From positions 186,001-250,000 of the forward strand of contig NZ_LPNO01000053.1 in assembly GCF_001952855.1 (NCBI RefSeq): 64,000 nucleotides of DNA, read 5' to 3'. The notes under the pieces are model-generated. The model was not told the origin of the DNA and ran no database searches. It saw only the letters and a program-made list of their open reading frames with translations. This DNA is from Pseudomonas sp. ATCC PTA-122608. Its GTDB lineage: Bacteria > Pseudomonadota > Gammaproteobacteria > Pseudomonadales > Pseudomonadaceae. This document shows positions 1 through 8,147 of this stretch, one piece after another. The position numbers and the translations under genes were made by a program. Within the stretch, counting starts at the first letter, position 1, and each line of letters opens with the position of its first letter.

Positions 1-1693
1 CGGTGACAGCGTTTACGTGTGCACCGCCTATGGCAAAGTGTTTTCCCTGGATGCCGACACCGGCGCCCAGCGCTGGAAATTCGACCCCCAGGGCAGCGGT
101 CCCAACTGGCAGCGTTGCCGTGGCCTGGGCTATTTCGACAGCAGCGCGAGTGAGCAACCTGCCAGCGCCAAAGCCTGTGTGAAACGTCTGTTTCTGCCGA
201 CCGGCGATGCCCGGTTGATTGCGATCAATGCTGAAACCGGCGCGCCCTGCGACGACTTCGGCGACCACGGCACCGTCGACCTGAAAACCGACATGGGCGA
301 AGTAAAACCCGGTTATTACCAGCAAACCTCGACGCCACTGGTGGCGGGCAATGTGGTGATCGTTGGCGGGCGTGTGGCAGACAACTTCTCCACCGGCGAA
401 CCGCCAGGCGTGGTGCGCGCCTTTGACGTGCACAGCGGCGAACTGGTGTGGGCCTGGGATCCGGGCAACCCGAACACCACCAAACGCCCGCCTGCGGGCG
501 AGACCTACACCCGTGGCACGCCGAACGTGTGGTCGGCCATGTCCTACGACGCCAAGCTCGGTCTGGTCTACCTGCCAACCGGTAACGCCACCCCGGATTT
601 CTTCGCCGGTGAACGTACCGCCTATGACGACAAGTGGAGCTCCTCCATCGTCGCCATCGACGTGAAGACCGGCCAGGTGCGCTGGCACTTCCAGACCACT
701 CACCACGACCTGTGGGACTTTGACCTGCCGGCGCAACCGCTGCTCTACGACATTCCGGACGGCAACGGTGGCGTACAGCCTGCGCTGGCCCAAGTCACCA
801 AGCAGGGTGAGATCTTCCTGCTCAACCGCGAAACCGGCGTGCCCATCGCCCGGGTCGAAGAGCGTCCGGTGCCTCAGGGCAATGTGCCCGGCGAGCGTTA
901 TTCGCTGACCCAGCCGTTCTCGGTGGACATGCCTTCGATCGGCAATCAGCAACTGACCGAATCCGACATGTGGGGCGCCACGCCGTTTGACCAATTGATG
1001 TGCCGCATCCAGTTCAAGGGCATGCGTCACCAGGGCGTCTATACGCCGCCAGGCCTGGACCGGGCGCTGCAATTCCCGGGTTCGCTGGGGGGTATGAACT
1101 GGGGCAGCGTGTCGGTGGACCCGAACACCCACTACATGTTCGTCAACGACATGCGCCTGGGTTTGGCCAACTACATGATTCCGCGAGACAAGATCGCCGC
1201 CGGTGCCAGTGGCATCGAAATGGGCGTGGTGCCGCAAGACGGTACACCGTTCGGTGCGATGCGCGAGCGCTTCCTCTCGGCGGCGGGCATTCCCTGTCAG
1301 AAGCCGCCGTTCGGCACCATATCTGCCATCGACCTGAAAACCCACAAGCTTGTGTGGCAAGTACCGGTGGGCACGGTTGAAGACACCGGGCCGCTGGGTA
1401 TCCGCATGCACATGCCGATTCCGATTGGCATGCCGACTCTTGGCGCATCGCTGGCGACCCAGTCTGGTCTGTTGTTCTTCGCCGGCACTCAGGACTTCTA
1501 CCTGCGCGCCTTCGATACCGGCAACGGCAATGAGATCTGGAAATCCCGCCTGCCAGTGGGTAGCCAATCGGGGCCGATGACCTACGTGTCGCCCAAGACT
1601 GGCACCCAGTACATCGTGCTCACCGCCGGTGGTGCGCGCCAGTCGCCGGACCGTGGGGATTATGTGATTGCCTATGCGCTGCCCAAGAAATAG
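1..1693 (+). CDS. Membrane-bound PQQ-dependent dehydrogenase, glucose/quinate/shikimate family (5' truncated by window edge)
   Basis: Quinoprotein dehydrogenase that in this family oxidises glucose, quinate or a related polyol in the periplasm and hands electrons to ubiquinone. The frame is open from the window edge, so the N-terminal membrane anchor lies outside and about 560 C-terminal residues remain. Visible are beta-propeller segments such as VYLPTGNATPDF, the family motif HHDLWDFDLPAQP with its conserved aspartate, the lysine-bearing TKQGEIFLLNRETG, and the terminal GDYVIAYALPKK. The sequence resembles Gcd strongly, but Gcd and quinate dehydrogenase cannot be separated safely without the N-terminus, so no symbol is given. 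A strong intrinsic terminator follows the stop codon. Confidence 0.9.
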   Translation, partial: GDSVYVCTAYGKVFSLDADTGAQRWKFDPQGSGPNWQRCRGLGYFDSSASEQPASAKACVKRLFLPTGDARLIAINAETGAPCDDFGDHGTVDLKTDMGEVKPGYYQQTSTPLVAGNVVIVGGRVADNFSTGEPPGVVRAFDVHSGELVWAWDPGNPNTTKRPPAGETYTRGTPNVWSAMSYDAKLGLVYLPTGNATPDFFAGERTAYDDKWSSSIVAIDVKTGQVRWHFQTTHHDLWDFDLPAQPLLYDIPDGNGGVQPALAQVTKQGEIFLLNRETGVPIARVEERPVPQGNVPGERYSLTQPFSVDMPSIGNQQLTESDMWGATPFDQLMCRIQFKGMRHQGVYTPPGLDRALQFPGSLGGMNWGSVSVDPNTHYMFVNDMRLGLANYMIPRDKIAAGASGIEMGVVPQDGTPFGAMRERFLSAAGIPCQKPPFGTISAIDLKTHKLVWQVPVGTVEDTGPLGIRMHMPIPIGMPTLGASLATQSGLLFFAGTQDFYLRAFDTGNGNEIWKSRLPVGSQSGPMTYVSPKTGTQYIVLTAGGARQSPDRGDYVIAYALPKK

Positions 1694-1699
1694 AGCCTG

Positions 1700-1730
1700 A
1701 AAAAGCCGCACGGATGTGCGGCTTTTTTTT
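1700..1730 (+). terminator. Intrinsic terminator after the PQQ dehydrogenase gene
   Basis: A perfect 7-bp stem GCCGCAC/GTGCGGC with a 4-nt loop is flanked by an A-run and followed by eight T residues, seven bases after the stop codon. The A-run upstream means it may also work for the convergent LysR gene. Confidence 0.9.
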
Positions 1731-1735
1731 GCGTT

Positions 1736-2602
1736 TCAGATCACGTCAGCCAGCAGGCATCGGGCGAAGAGTTGTGGCACCGGAAGGTTGCGCTGGCTGT
1801 AGCGGCTGAGCAGGATGATTTCACGGTGAAAGGTCAGTTCGCCCAGCGGGATGACGCGCACCTGTGGCGTGCGATCCAGCCATAGCCCGGCATGGGGAAC
1901 CAGTGACACACCCAGGCCGCATTCGACCATTTTGACCAGTGCCTCGATCTCGTCCAGTTCCAGCGCCACTTGCACATCCAGCCGCTGCTCCCGCAGAAAA
2001 CGACTGACCAGCCGGCCGCCAAACGAAGCGCGGTCGTAGCGCACATGAGGATGAGCGGCGAGCAGTTGCAGTGGGTCATCACCCTTGACCGTGTGCGGCA
2101 CGATCAACACAAACGGCTCCTTGCGCAGCACCTGCACGTGCAGTTCCTTGGGCAAGTCAAAGGGCGGGCGAATGATGATCGCCGAATCCAACTCGCCTGC
2201 GTCGACCTGGCTGAGCAACTCCAGGGAAACCCCTGGCACTAATTTGCATTCGACCGTCGGCGCAGCCTGGCGCAAGCGCACGAGGGCTTGGGGCAGCAGC
2301 CCGGTTTGGGCGGTGGTGATCGCGCCGACTTTCAATTCGCCACGGTATTCGTTGGCATCCACCGGCACGGCCATGCGGTTGAACGTCTCGAGAATCTCCC
2401 TGGCCAGCGGCAGCGCGCGGATGCCCGCCGCATTCAGTGTGGCCTGGCGCCCGGTGCGGTCGAACAACTGCACGCCGAGTACCTGCTCCAACTGGCGAAT
2501 CTGCGCACTCACCGCCGACTGCGTCAGCCCGATATGCATGCCCGCCGCAGCGAACGTGCCATGGCGGGTAACGGCGATAAAGGTTTTCAGTTCCCGCAGC
2601 AT
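1736..2602 (-). CDS. LysR-family transcriptional regulator
   Basis: A 288-residue LysR-type regulator. The N-terminal winged helix-turn-helix is clear (about residues 1-60, with AAGMHIGLTQSAVSAQIRQL as recognition region and the usual FDRTGR wing), followed by a periplasmic-binding-like effector domain to the end. Its start is separated by about 110 bp from the oppositely oriented VOC/amidase pair. This is the classic layout in which a LysR protein controls its divergent neighbours, so those two genes are its likely targets. The effector cannot be read from the sequence. Confidence 0.93.
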   Translation of the reverse strand: MLRELKTFIAVTRHGTFAAAGMHIGLTQSAVSAQIRQLEQVLGVQLFDRTGRQATLNAAGIRALPLAREILETFNRMAVPVDANEYRGELKVGAITTAQTGLLPQALVRLRQAAPTVECKLVPGVSLELLSQVDAGELDSAIIIRPPFDLPKELHVQVLRKEPFVLIVPHTVKGDDPLQLLAAHPHVRYDRASFGGRLVSRFLREQRLDVQVALELDEIEALVKMVECGLGVSLVPHAGLWLDRTPQVRVIPLGELTFHREIILLSRYSQRNLPVPQLFARCLLADVI

Positions 2603-2715
2603 GGGCGTCTCGATTGATCAAAATAATTTGAGCTCGATGCGAAAACTATCGTCTTTCCATCGATGACGGCAAGGCTAGACTCGGAAGGACTTAATACCCA
2701 CAGAGGTTAGACCTG

Positions 2716-3141
2716 ATGGCACTGGCTCCTTTTCACCTGGCGATTCCGGTATTCGACTTGGCGGCTGCGCGGCAGTTTTATGGTGAGGTGTTTGGGTTGG
2801 AGGAGGGACGTGCCAGTGATCATTGGGTCGACTTCGACTTCTTCGGGCATCAACTGGTCATCCATGAACACCCGAAAACCGCTTCTCAGGAAGCTGCGCA
2901 CACCAATGCGGTAGACGGCCACGACGTGCCGGTGCCGCATTTTGGCGTGGTGCTGAGCTGGGATGATTGGCATGCGCTGGCGGAGCGATTGCAGGCGCGG
3001 AATACGCGATTTGTGCTTGAGCCGCACATTCGTTTCAAAGGTCAGGTGGGTGAGCAGGCGACGTTGTTTCTGTTTGATCCGTGCGGCAACGCGTTGGAGT
3101 TCAAGGCATTCAAGGATATTGGGCAGTTGTTTGCCAAGTGA
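2716..3141 (+). CDS. VOC (glyoxalase/bleomycin-resistance fold) protein
   Basis: A 141-residue vicinal-oxygen-chelate protein. It opens with FHLAIPVFDLAAARQFYGEV, the typical first beta-alpha-beta unit, and ends with a second module carrying DPCGNALEFKAF, where the Glu of LEFK is the usual metal ligand. Members are lyases, dioxygenases or small-molecule binding proteins; the substrate here is unknown. The stop is 10 bp before the amidase start, so the two are probably cotranscribed, and together they suggest a small catabolic or detoxification unit controlled by the divergent LysR gene. Confidence 0.85.
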   Translation: MALAPFHLAIPVFDLAAARQFYGEVFGLEEGRASDHWVDFDFFGHQLVIHEHPKTASQEAAHTNAVDGHDVPVPHFGVVLSWDDWHALAERLQARNTRFVLEPHIRFKGQVGEQATLFLFDPCGNALEFKAFKDIGQLFAK

Positions 3142-3151
3142 GGGCGCGTCG

Positions 3152-4396
3152 ATGAATGACCTTGATGCGACGGACATTGCCGACGCGGTGGGCTCTGGTG
3201 CAATTACGCCTGCTTTGGTTGCTGAACACTTTCTTGAGCGGATAGGTGTCGACGAGCCAGATATCCAGGCGTTTGCATCCTTCGATGCTGAGTCTGTGAG
3301 AAATCAAGCCCGTGGGCTCTGCGCCGGTCTGCTCGACGGCGTGCCCGTAGGGGTCAAGGACATCTTCGATACTGCCGACCATCCAACGGAATTCTATTCG
3401 CCGATTTACCAAGGCAATCGTCCATCGCGAGATGCCCATGTGGTAACGCTATTGCGCCAGGCGGGCGCGATCATCATGGGCAAGACCCACACCACTGAAT
3501 TTGCCTACATGCACACGGGGCCGACGCGTAATTCGCTCGATCTGTCCCGCACGCCGGGTAGCTCCAGTGCGGGTTCTGCGGCGGGGATGGCGGCCGGGTT
3601 CTTCCCGTTGGCGTTGGGGACCCAGACGGCTGGGTCGCTGCTCAAGCCAGCCGCTTATTGTGGGTTGTATGCCTTCAAGCCATCGTTTGGACTGGTCTCG
3701 CTGGAAGGCGTGAAACCCCTGGCGCCTAGCTTCGATACGGTGGGTTGGTATGGGCGTTCGGTGCGTGATCTTGAGCGAGTGGCGCGGGTGTTGATCCCGG
3801 GGTTTCCGGCTGTTGAGGCAGGGCGCCGGCCTTTGCGGCTTGGCTTCTGCCGTACCTGTCGCTGGTCGGATGTGCAGCCGTCCGTGGCCCAGGCGATTGA
3901 GCTGGCGATAGCGAGGTTGGGGCCTCTTGTCAGTGAAGTCGTGTTGCCCGAGGCGTTCGACGGAGTATTCGACGATCACCAGTTGATCAACGATTGCGAG
4001 GGTGCCCGTTCGTTGGCCAAGGAGTTTCAGTCTCATCCCGACCTACTCAGCGACTCGACGTTGGCCATGATCGAGCGCGCCCAGGCGACGAGTTGGGAGC
4101 AGGAGTCGGCAGCCAAGGCACGCTTGGCGCAACTGGCCCCGCAGCTTGCGCAAATCTGCCAGCCGTTTGATGCGATGTTGAGTGTTTCCTGCGGGATGTT
4201 GGCGCCGGTGGGGTTGGAGACCACGGGGCCGTCGGACTTCATCAAGTTCTGGGGCGCGTTTGGATTGCCGCAGGTGAATGTGCCGGTGGCGCGTGGTGAC
4301 GGGGAGTTGCCGGTGGGGTTGCAGGTGATTGGGGCGTTCAGAGGGGATGCGCCGTTGCTGAGCGCGGCGCAGGTCATAGTTGATGCGTTGGCGTGA
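3152..4396 (+). CDS. Amidase-signature family hydrolase
   Basis: A 414-residue enzyme of the amidase-signature family, which hydrolyses a C-N amide bond using a Ser-cisSer-Lys triad. The Lys sits in GVPVGVKDIFD, the glycine/serine-rich loop is PGSSSAGSAAGMAAG, and the nucleophile Ser lies in LGTQTAGSLLKPA. These are slightly divergent from the usual GGSSGGS and DTGGSIR forms but complete. The ATG at MNDLDATD was chosen over an upstream in-frame start because the longer form would overlap most of the VOC gene and its extra N-terminus is a shadow translation of that gene. Substrate unknown. Confidence 0.88.
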   Translation: MNDLDATDIADAVGSGAITPALVAEHFLERIGVDEPDIQAFASFDAESVRNQARGLCAGLLDGVPVGVKDIFDTADHPTEFYSPIYQGNRPSRDAHVVTLLRQAGAIIMGKTHTTEFAYMHTGPTRNSLDLSRTPGSSSAGSAAGMAAGFFPLALGTQTAGSLLKPAAYCGLYAFKPSFGLVSLEGVKPLAPSFDTVGWYGRSVRDLERVARVLIPGFPAVEAGRRPLRLGFCRTCRWSDVQPSVAQAIELAIARLGPLVSEVVLPEAFDGVFDDHQLINDCEGARSLAKEFQSHPDLLSDSTLAMIERAQATSWEQESAAKARLAQLAPQLAQICQPFDAMLSVSCGMLAPVGLETTGPSDFIKFWGAFGLPQVNVPVARGDGELPVGLQVIGAFRGDAPLLSAAQVIVDALA

Positions 4397-4405
4397 TCAG
4401 CGAGA

Positions 4406-4918
4406 TTACGACCCCTTGCACACCTTCGCAGCCGCAGGATCGTTCGGGATAAATGAATCCGGCGCGCCTGGCTTCAGCACCACGTACCCGCGCCGCCACG
4501 GTTGATCGTCCACCAGATTCCAGCGGTGCCCTGTGCCGGTATTGTCTGCGGCAATCAGCACTTCACCCGGATGCAGCGTGAACTTCTCACCACCGCGAGT
4601 CACGAATGCCAGGGTACCGGACAGCGTCATGACGTACTGGGGCTCCGGGTCGTTATGCCAGCCATACGAGGAGTGCGCCGGGGTTTGCTTGAAGTGGATG
4701 GCGGCCACGTCGTTGCGCATGCTCTGGTCGATGGTGCCTACCAGTACGTGGGAGGCGTTGTCGGCGCCGGTGCACAGCTTGAAAGCCTTGATGGTGTCAG
4801 GGGCTGCGGTGGCGGCTTGTGCTCCGCTCAAGGTGGCGAGGGTGATTGCGACGGCGGCAGCGGCACGTAGGCCCAGGCGGTGGATTGCGTTGTGCGGCGA
4901 ACGTTTCTTCTGAGGCAT
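4406..4918 (-). CDS. Secreted cupin-domain protein
   Basis: A 170-residue protein with a basic N-terminus (MPQKKRS), a hydrophobic stretch and an Ala-rich signal peptide ending near AQAATAAP, so it is probably periplasmic. The mature part is a single small beta-barrel of cupin type: HNDPEPQYVMTLSGTLAFV and a later GEVLIAADNTGTGHRW form the two cupin motifs with possible metal-binding His residues. The start at MPQKKR was preferred over an upstream ATG because an AGGGA ribosome site precedes it and the signal peptide starts there. It converges with the amidase gene. Function not recognised beyond the fold. Confidence 0.75.
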   Translation of the reverse strand: MPQKKRSPHNAIHRLGLRAAAAVAITLATLSGAQAATAAPDTIKAFKLCTGADNASHVLVGTIDQSMRNDVAAIHFKQTPAHSSYGWHNDPEPQYVMTLSGTLAFVTRGGEKFTLHPGEVLIAADNTGTGHRWNLVDDQPWRRGYVVLKPGAPDSFIPNDPAAAKVCKGS

Positions 4919-5053
4919 GGAACAAGTTTCCCTCGTGCTGGAGTGGCGTTGATTGGGAATCATGGTCTTCGCCGTCGCCGTTCGGGACAACTAACTAATC
5001 TTTCATTGCTGCACGCCAGAAACGACAAATCCGCGCAATGCGCGGCTTTCAAG

Positions 5054-5084
5054 ATGGTGGGCCCAGTAGGACTCGAACCTACGA
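5054..5084. repeat. Left attachment repeat (attL-like), displaced tRNA 3' end
   Basis: Perfect 31-bp copy of the T-arm, acceptor strand and CCA end of the tRNA at the right edge of the island. The similarity extends leftwards for 27 more bases through a hairpin (5 mismatches in 58 positions), so the tRNA's downstream terminator is also duplicated. The remainder of the tRNA is absent here. Confidence 0.85.
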
Positions 5085-5306
5085 GATCAGCCCGCTGAAT
5101 TGAGTTCAAAGAAAACGCGCAGGCACTGATGGATCCTTCCTTCCAGTCGCGCATAGAGTGCTTTTTGCCAGCGTCGCCTTGGTGCTCTTCTTTCCTGTTA
5201 TTAGCGAAGCTCAGATTAAATCTAGAAAGGTCTTGACGGCTTAATATTTACAATGAGACAAGTGTCCACGGTTTATGGAATGTGGACGCTTGAGGTTTTT
5301 GAATTT

Positions 5307-6074
5307 ATGAAGAGTCAAGATATTTTGCTTTTGTTCAAGATGGCCAGTCTGCACGCCCAAGAAGAAAATCTTTATGGGGTGATGGAATCTGAGTCGAATT
5401 CGAACACGGTTGAGAGTTTGTTAAAGCCGCAGCAGATACATCGAATGACGGCAGGAGGGCGAGTGGGGCAGCCGCTAGTCACCTACCCCGCTGACGATGA
5501 AGAAACTGTATTCCACCGCCAGGAGTTCGACTCGCCCTTGGACGACGAGGATGGGTGGGAAGGTTGGTCGGACCCCGTACCTTCTCCGCCGCTGGCGAGC
5601 TGGAGTGAAGGCTACTCGTTGCGTGCGCTGTCCGCGTCTCTTGGGCTAAGCAAAAGCGAGGTTTCAAACTCCATAGCTAGGTGTCGCGAGTCCGGAATGC
5701 TCACCAATGATTACGACACGGGGCTTCCTAAAGTTAATCGGCGAGAGCTGCTGAAAATCACCGAGCATGCTCTGAAGTACTTTTTCCCCGTGAAGCCGGG
5801 CGCAATGGTTCGCGGTATTCCAACAGGCTTCGCAGCGCCTGCGCTCTCCAAAAGCATCAAGAGCGCTGGCGGTCTGATTCCGGTTTGGCCTGATGCTCTC
5901 GGAACTGAGCGTGGTCAGGCGATAGAGCCGCTCTACAAAACGGTGCCGGAAGCGGTAAAGAAGGACAGAACCCTTTATCACTATCTTGCGCTTGCTGATG
6001 CGATCCGTCTTGGCGGCCCGCGAGAGTGTGGTGTGGCAGTTAACATTCTAAAAGCAGGGATGGGGCTGAAATAA
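5307..6074 (+). CDS. HTH-domain regulator-like protein, first gene of island NTase/PP2C set
   Basis: A 255-residue protein that I do not assign to a named gene. It starts with a helical MKSQDILLLFKMASLHAQEE, continues with an acidic, Trp-rich low-complexity linker (about 21-100), and then has a winged-helix-like DNA-binding region with YSLRALSASLGLSKSEVSNS as helix-turn-helix (about 105-140). A C-terminal alpha-rich domain contains FPVKPGAMVRGIPTGFAAP. The internal ATG at MKSQD was chosen because GAGG lies 11 bp upstream and the sequence before it looks non-coding. It is separated by a single base from the nucleotidyltransferase gene, so it is probably that gene's partner or repressor. Confidence 0.7.
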   Translation: MKSQDILLLFKMASLHAQEENLYGVMESESNSNTVESLLKPQQIHRMTAGGRVGQPLVTYPADDEETVFHRQEFDSPLDDEDGWEGWSDPVPSPPLASWSEGYSLRALSASLGLSKSEVSNSIARCRESGMLTNDYDTGLPKVNRRELLKITEHALKYFFPVKPGAMVRGIPTGFAAPALSKSIKSAGGLIPVWPDALGTERGQAIEPLYKTVPEAVKKDRTLYHYLALADAIRLGGPRECGVAVNILKAGMGLK

Positions 6075-6075
6075 C

Positions 6076-6774
6076 ATGTCATCAAACGCGGATCACAACT
6101 ATGAGCTCATAGAGTTTGTTGCAGACGGCTTGGGGGAGGCTTTTCTCGCTGAGGTTGCCTTTGTCGGTGGTTGCACCACGGCCATGCTGGTGACTGATGC
6201 TGCTGTGCTGGACGACATTCGTTTCACCGATGATGTTGACCTGGTGATCGAGCTAGCAGGCATTAGCGCTTGGCAACACCTCACACAACGCCTGGCGGCT
6301 AAGAACTTCAAGATCACAGGTGAAGATGAGGTCAACTGTCGTTTCCGCTTCAACGACGTCGTCGTCGACGTGATGCCTTCTGACCCCGCTGTTCTCGGAT
6401 ATGCCAACCGTTGGTTCGTGGAGGGGCTGGCGAGGGCCGATAAATTTACGTTGCCCAGCGGTATCGTAATCCAGATATTTAAACCGACCTACTTTCTTGC
6501 GACGAAACTAGAGGCCTTTAGCGGCCGCGGTGAGGGCGACCCCTACCACAAGGACGTCGAAGACATCATCATCTTGATTGATGGTCGTACAGAGCTTTTG
6601 GAGGAGGTTCGTCAAGCAGAGTCTGAGCTCAAGGAATTCATCACTGCTGGAATTCGAGACCTCACGGCGCTCAGTGGTATCGACTACGTGATTGAAAGTT
6701 CGGGCTCGGTGCAGGCCAATCCGGGTAGAGGCCGAATCATCCACATGCGCATGAAGGACCTGGGCAACGCATGA
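6076..6774 (+). CDS. Nucleotidyltransferase-fold protein (AbiEii/MNT-like)
   Basis: A 232-residue protein with the polymerase-beta-type nucleotidyltransferase signature: GG at residues 31-32 (AFVGGCTTAMLV), then RFTDDVDLVIE with the metal-binding pair Asp53/Asp55, and a third carboxylate Asp98 in DVVVDVMP. All three acidic positions are present, so the fold looks catalytically competent. The helical C-terminal half includes KPTYFLATKLEAFSGRG, common in stand-alone NTases of toxin-antitoxin and AbiE-like loci. It lies 1 bp after the HTH gene and overlaps the phosphatase gene by 4 bp (ATGA). The target molecule is unknown, and the function as toxin, antitoxin or signalling enzyme is inference. 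Confidence 0.75.
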   Translation: MSSNADHNYELIEFVADGLGEAFLAEVAFVGGCTTAMLVTDAAVLDDIRFTDDVDLVIELAGISAWQHLTQRLAAKNFKITGEDEVNCRFRFNDVVVDVMPSDPAVLGYANRWFVEGLARADKFTLPSGIVIQIFKPTYFLATKLEAFSGRGEGDPYHKDVEDIIILIDGRTELLEEVRQAESELKEFITAGIRDLTALSGIDYVIESSGSVQANPGRGRIIHMRMKDLGNA

Positions 6775-7442
6775 GATACGACACCAGATCAGTAATAGGA
6801 AGGACCAGGAAAGGCAATCATGACCGTGCTGGAGCTCTCTGCGATGGCGAAAGAGGGCTGTTCGTTATCACGGACGGTACGTCGAAGACCGGTAGTGGCC
6901 AATTGGCTGAACACTTCGTAAAAGGTGTTTTAGCGGCCTACCAGAAACACTTAGATCAGGGGGACGATATTACTGAGCATGGTGCAGTGGAGCAGGTACT
7001 TTGTTCAGTGCTGAACGAGCTTCACCCCACTTTGTTTGCGGACCAGACAGGGACGACGTGTTACCTGGTCGGTGTAGTTGCCCATGGGAAGCTCACGCTT
7101 GCGTATGAGGGTGACTGTTCGTGTGGAGTGGTGACACCGGCAGGCACGATCGAGTGGATTACTCCGCCCCACTGCAAGGCCAATTGGAAGCGCGACCGCT
7201 CACACCGTGAGCTGGCGCAAGATCCGGCTCGAAACCGGATAACTCGATGCTTGAAGGCTAATCGTGCTCCGGATCCAGATTTTGTTTTTCATCAATTGGC
7301 CGTCGGTGAACGACTGGTGTTCGTAACCGATGGCTTCTGGGCTGAGTTAACGGAATCGCAGCAAAGCAGCTTGCTGGTAGCGCCAGATAGCGACTTTATC
7401 GCTGTTGAAGATGACGTTACGTGGATTGACGTTCAAATCTAA
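6771..7442 (+). CDS. PP2C-family (PPM) protein phosphatase
   Basis: A compact 223-residue PPM/PP2C phosphatase, predicted to remove phosphate from Ser/Thr residues with two divalent metal ions. Motifs in order: RKGNHD (Asn16, Asp18), FVITDGTSKTGSGQ (Asp35-Gly36), the EGDCSCGV core strand (about 113-120), VTDGFW (Asp187-Gly188), and the closing EDDVTWIDV (Asp214/215). All expected metal aspartates are present, although the DGMGGH-type loop is divergent. No membrane or sensor domain is attached. It overlaps the nucleotidyltransferase gene by 4 bp, so the two are almost certainly translationally coupled. Confidence 0.78.
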   Translation: MRYDTRSVIGRTRKGNHDRAGALCDGERGLFVITDGTSKTGSGQLAEHFVKGVLAAYQKHLDQGDDITEHGAVEQVLCSVLNELHPTLFADQTGTTCYLVGVVAHGKLTLAYEGDCSCGVVTPAGTIEWITPPHCKANWKRDRSHRELAQDPARNRITRCLKANRAPDPDFVFHQLAVGERLVFVTDGFWAELTESQQSSLLVAPDSDFIAVEDDVTWIDVQI

Positions 7443-7520
7443 TCCTGGAAGCGCAGAAAACAGACATACAGTCCGGCTAGCTGGTAGCGTTTCATTAACA
7501 AGACCAAAAAAAAGGGATAA

Positions 7521-7841
7521 ATGATGAGCTTGTCAGCAGAAAATCTTTTTGAACAACTGAAAGAAGCGGTCGACCGGTCGGTAGCGGGAGAAAGCTTCGG
7601 AATTGTAAATGAGGCGGCCGAAAATGCTGGCATGACTGGTGGCCGGAAAGATCCAAGCGTGATGACTCTTGGGTTCACGTATGAATACTCGGATGCAACC
7701 GGCGGTACTGTAACGCTAGTAGTGAAATCCTGGGACACCAGTTCACCGTTTCAGAACAAGCTGGACAGGAACAAGATGACGGTGGAGCTGGTGAGAGACG
7801 GCAAGGCGCTTCAAGCCTATTCGAGCTGGTATGACGACTGA
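7521..7841 (+). CDS. Small hypothetical protein of the island
   Basis: A 106-residue acidic protein that I do not recognise. It has an amphipathic helix at the start (SAENLFEQLKEAVDRS), a Gly-rich turn, then an apparently beta-rich half with alternating hydrophobics (GGTVTLVVKSW) and a C-terminal YSSWYDD. No signal peptide or membrane segment is visible. GGGA lies 6 bases before tandem ATG codons. It is 78 bp downstream of the phosphatase gene in the same orientation and may belong to the same transcription unit. Confidence 0.55.
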   Translation: MMSLSAENLFEQLKEAVDRSVAGESFGIVNEAAENAGMTGGRKDPSVMTLGFTYEYSDATGGTVTLVVKSWDTSSPFQNKLDRNKMTVELVRDGKALQAYSSWYDD

Positions 7842-8147
7842 CTGGTGTTCACATTTAGACGGCAGTCAATGGGAAACCCGCGTGTTCCGGGCCTGCAGTG
7901 GCAGAAGCGACGTCACTTGAATATCGTTGATCAGAACGGGCGTGCGTTTCCCTCCTGTCGTGACACTTGAGGCGTTGCAGGTTTGGCTAATGCCAAGTTT
8001 GTTCTATGCGACTTGTCGCCTAAACTGGCTTACAACACGAATCCGGAAAAGAACTGTTTGCGTGAAGCCCTTCAAGGGCTTTCTATCGCCGGGCAGCTCT
8101 CTGCTAAAAATTTCATCTCCACACAATCCGAAAGAAAAGGCAGAGCA
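7842..8147. other. Island intergenic stretch, no gene seen
   Basis: About 300 bases between two island genes. Short open frames are present on both strands, but none has a convincing ribosome site or a protein-like composition. No terminator or repeat was recognised. Confidence 0.5.

Noticed and set aside
5027..5084. Apparent second tRNA gene at the left island edge
   Set aside because: Only the T-arm, acceptor 3' strand and CCA end are present; the D-arm and anticodon arm are missing. It is the displaced attachment copy.
5232..5260. Possible sigma-70 promoter (TTGACG) before the HTH gene
   Set aside because: No acceptable -10 hexamer lies 16-18 bases downstream; the AT-rich TAATAT is too close.
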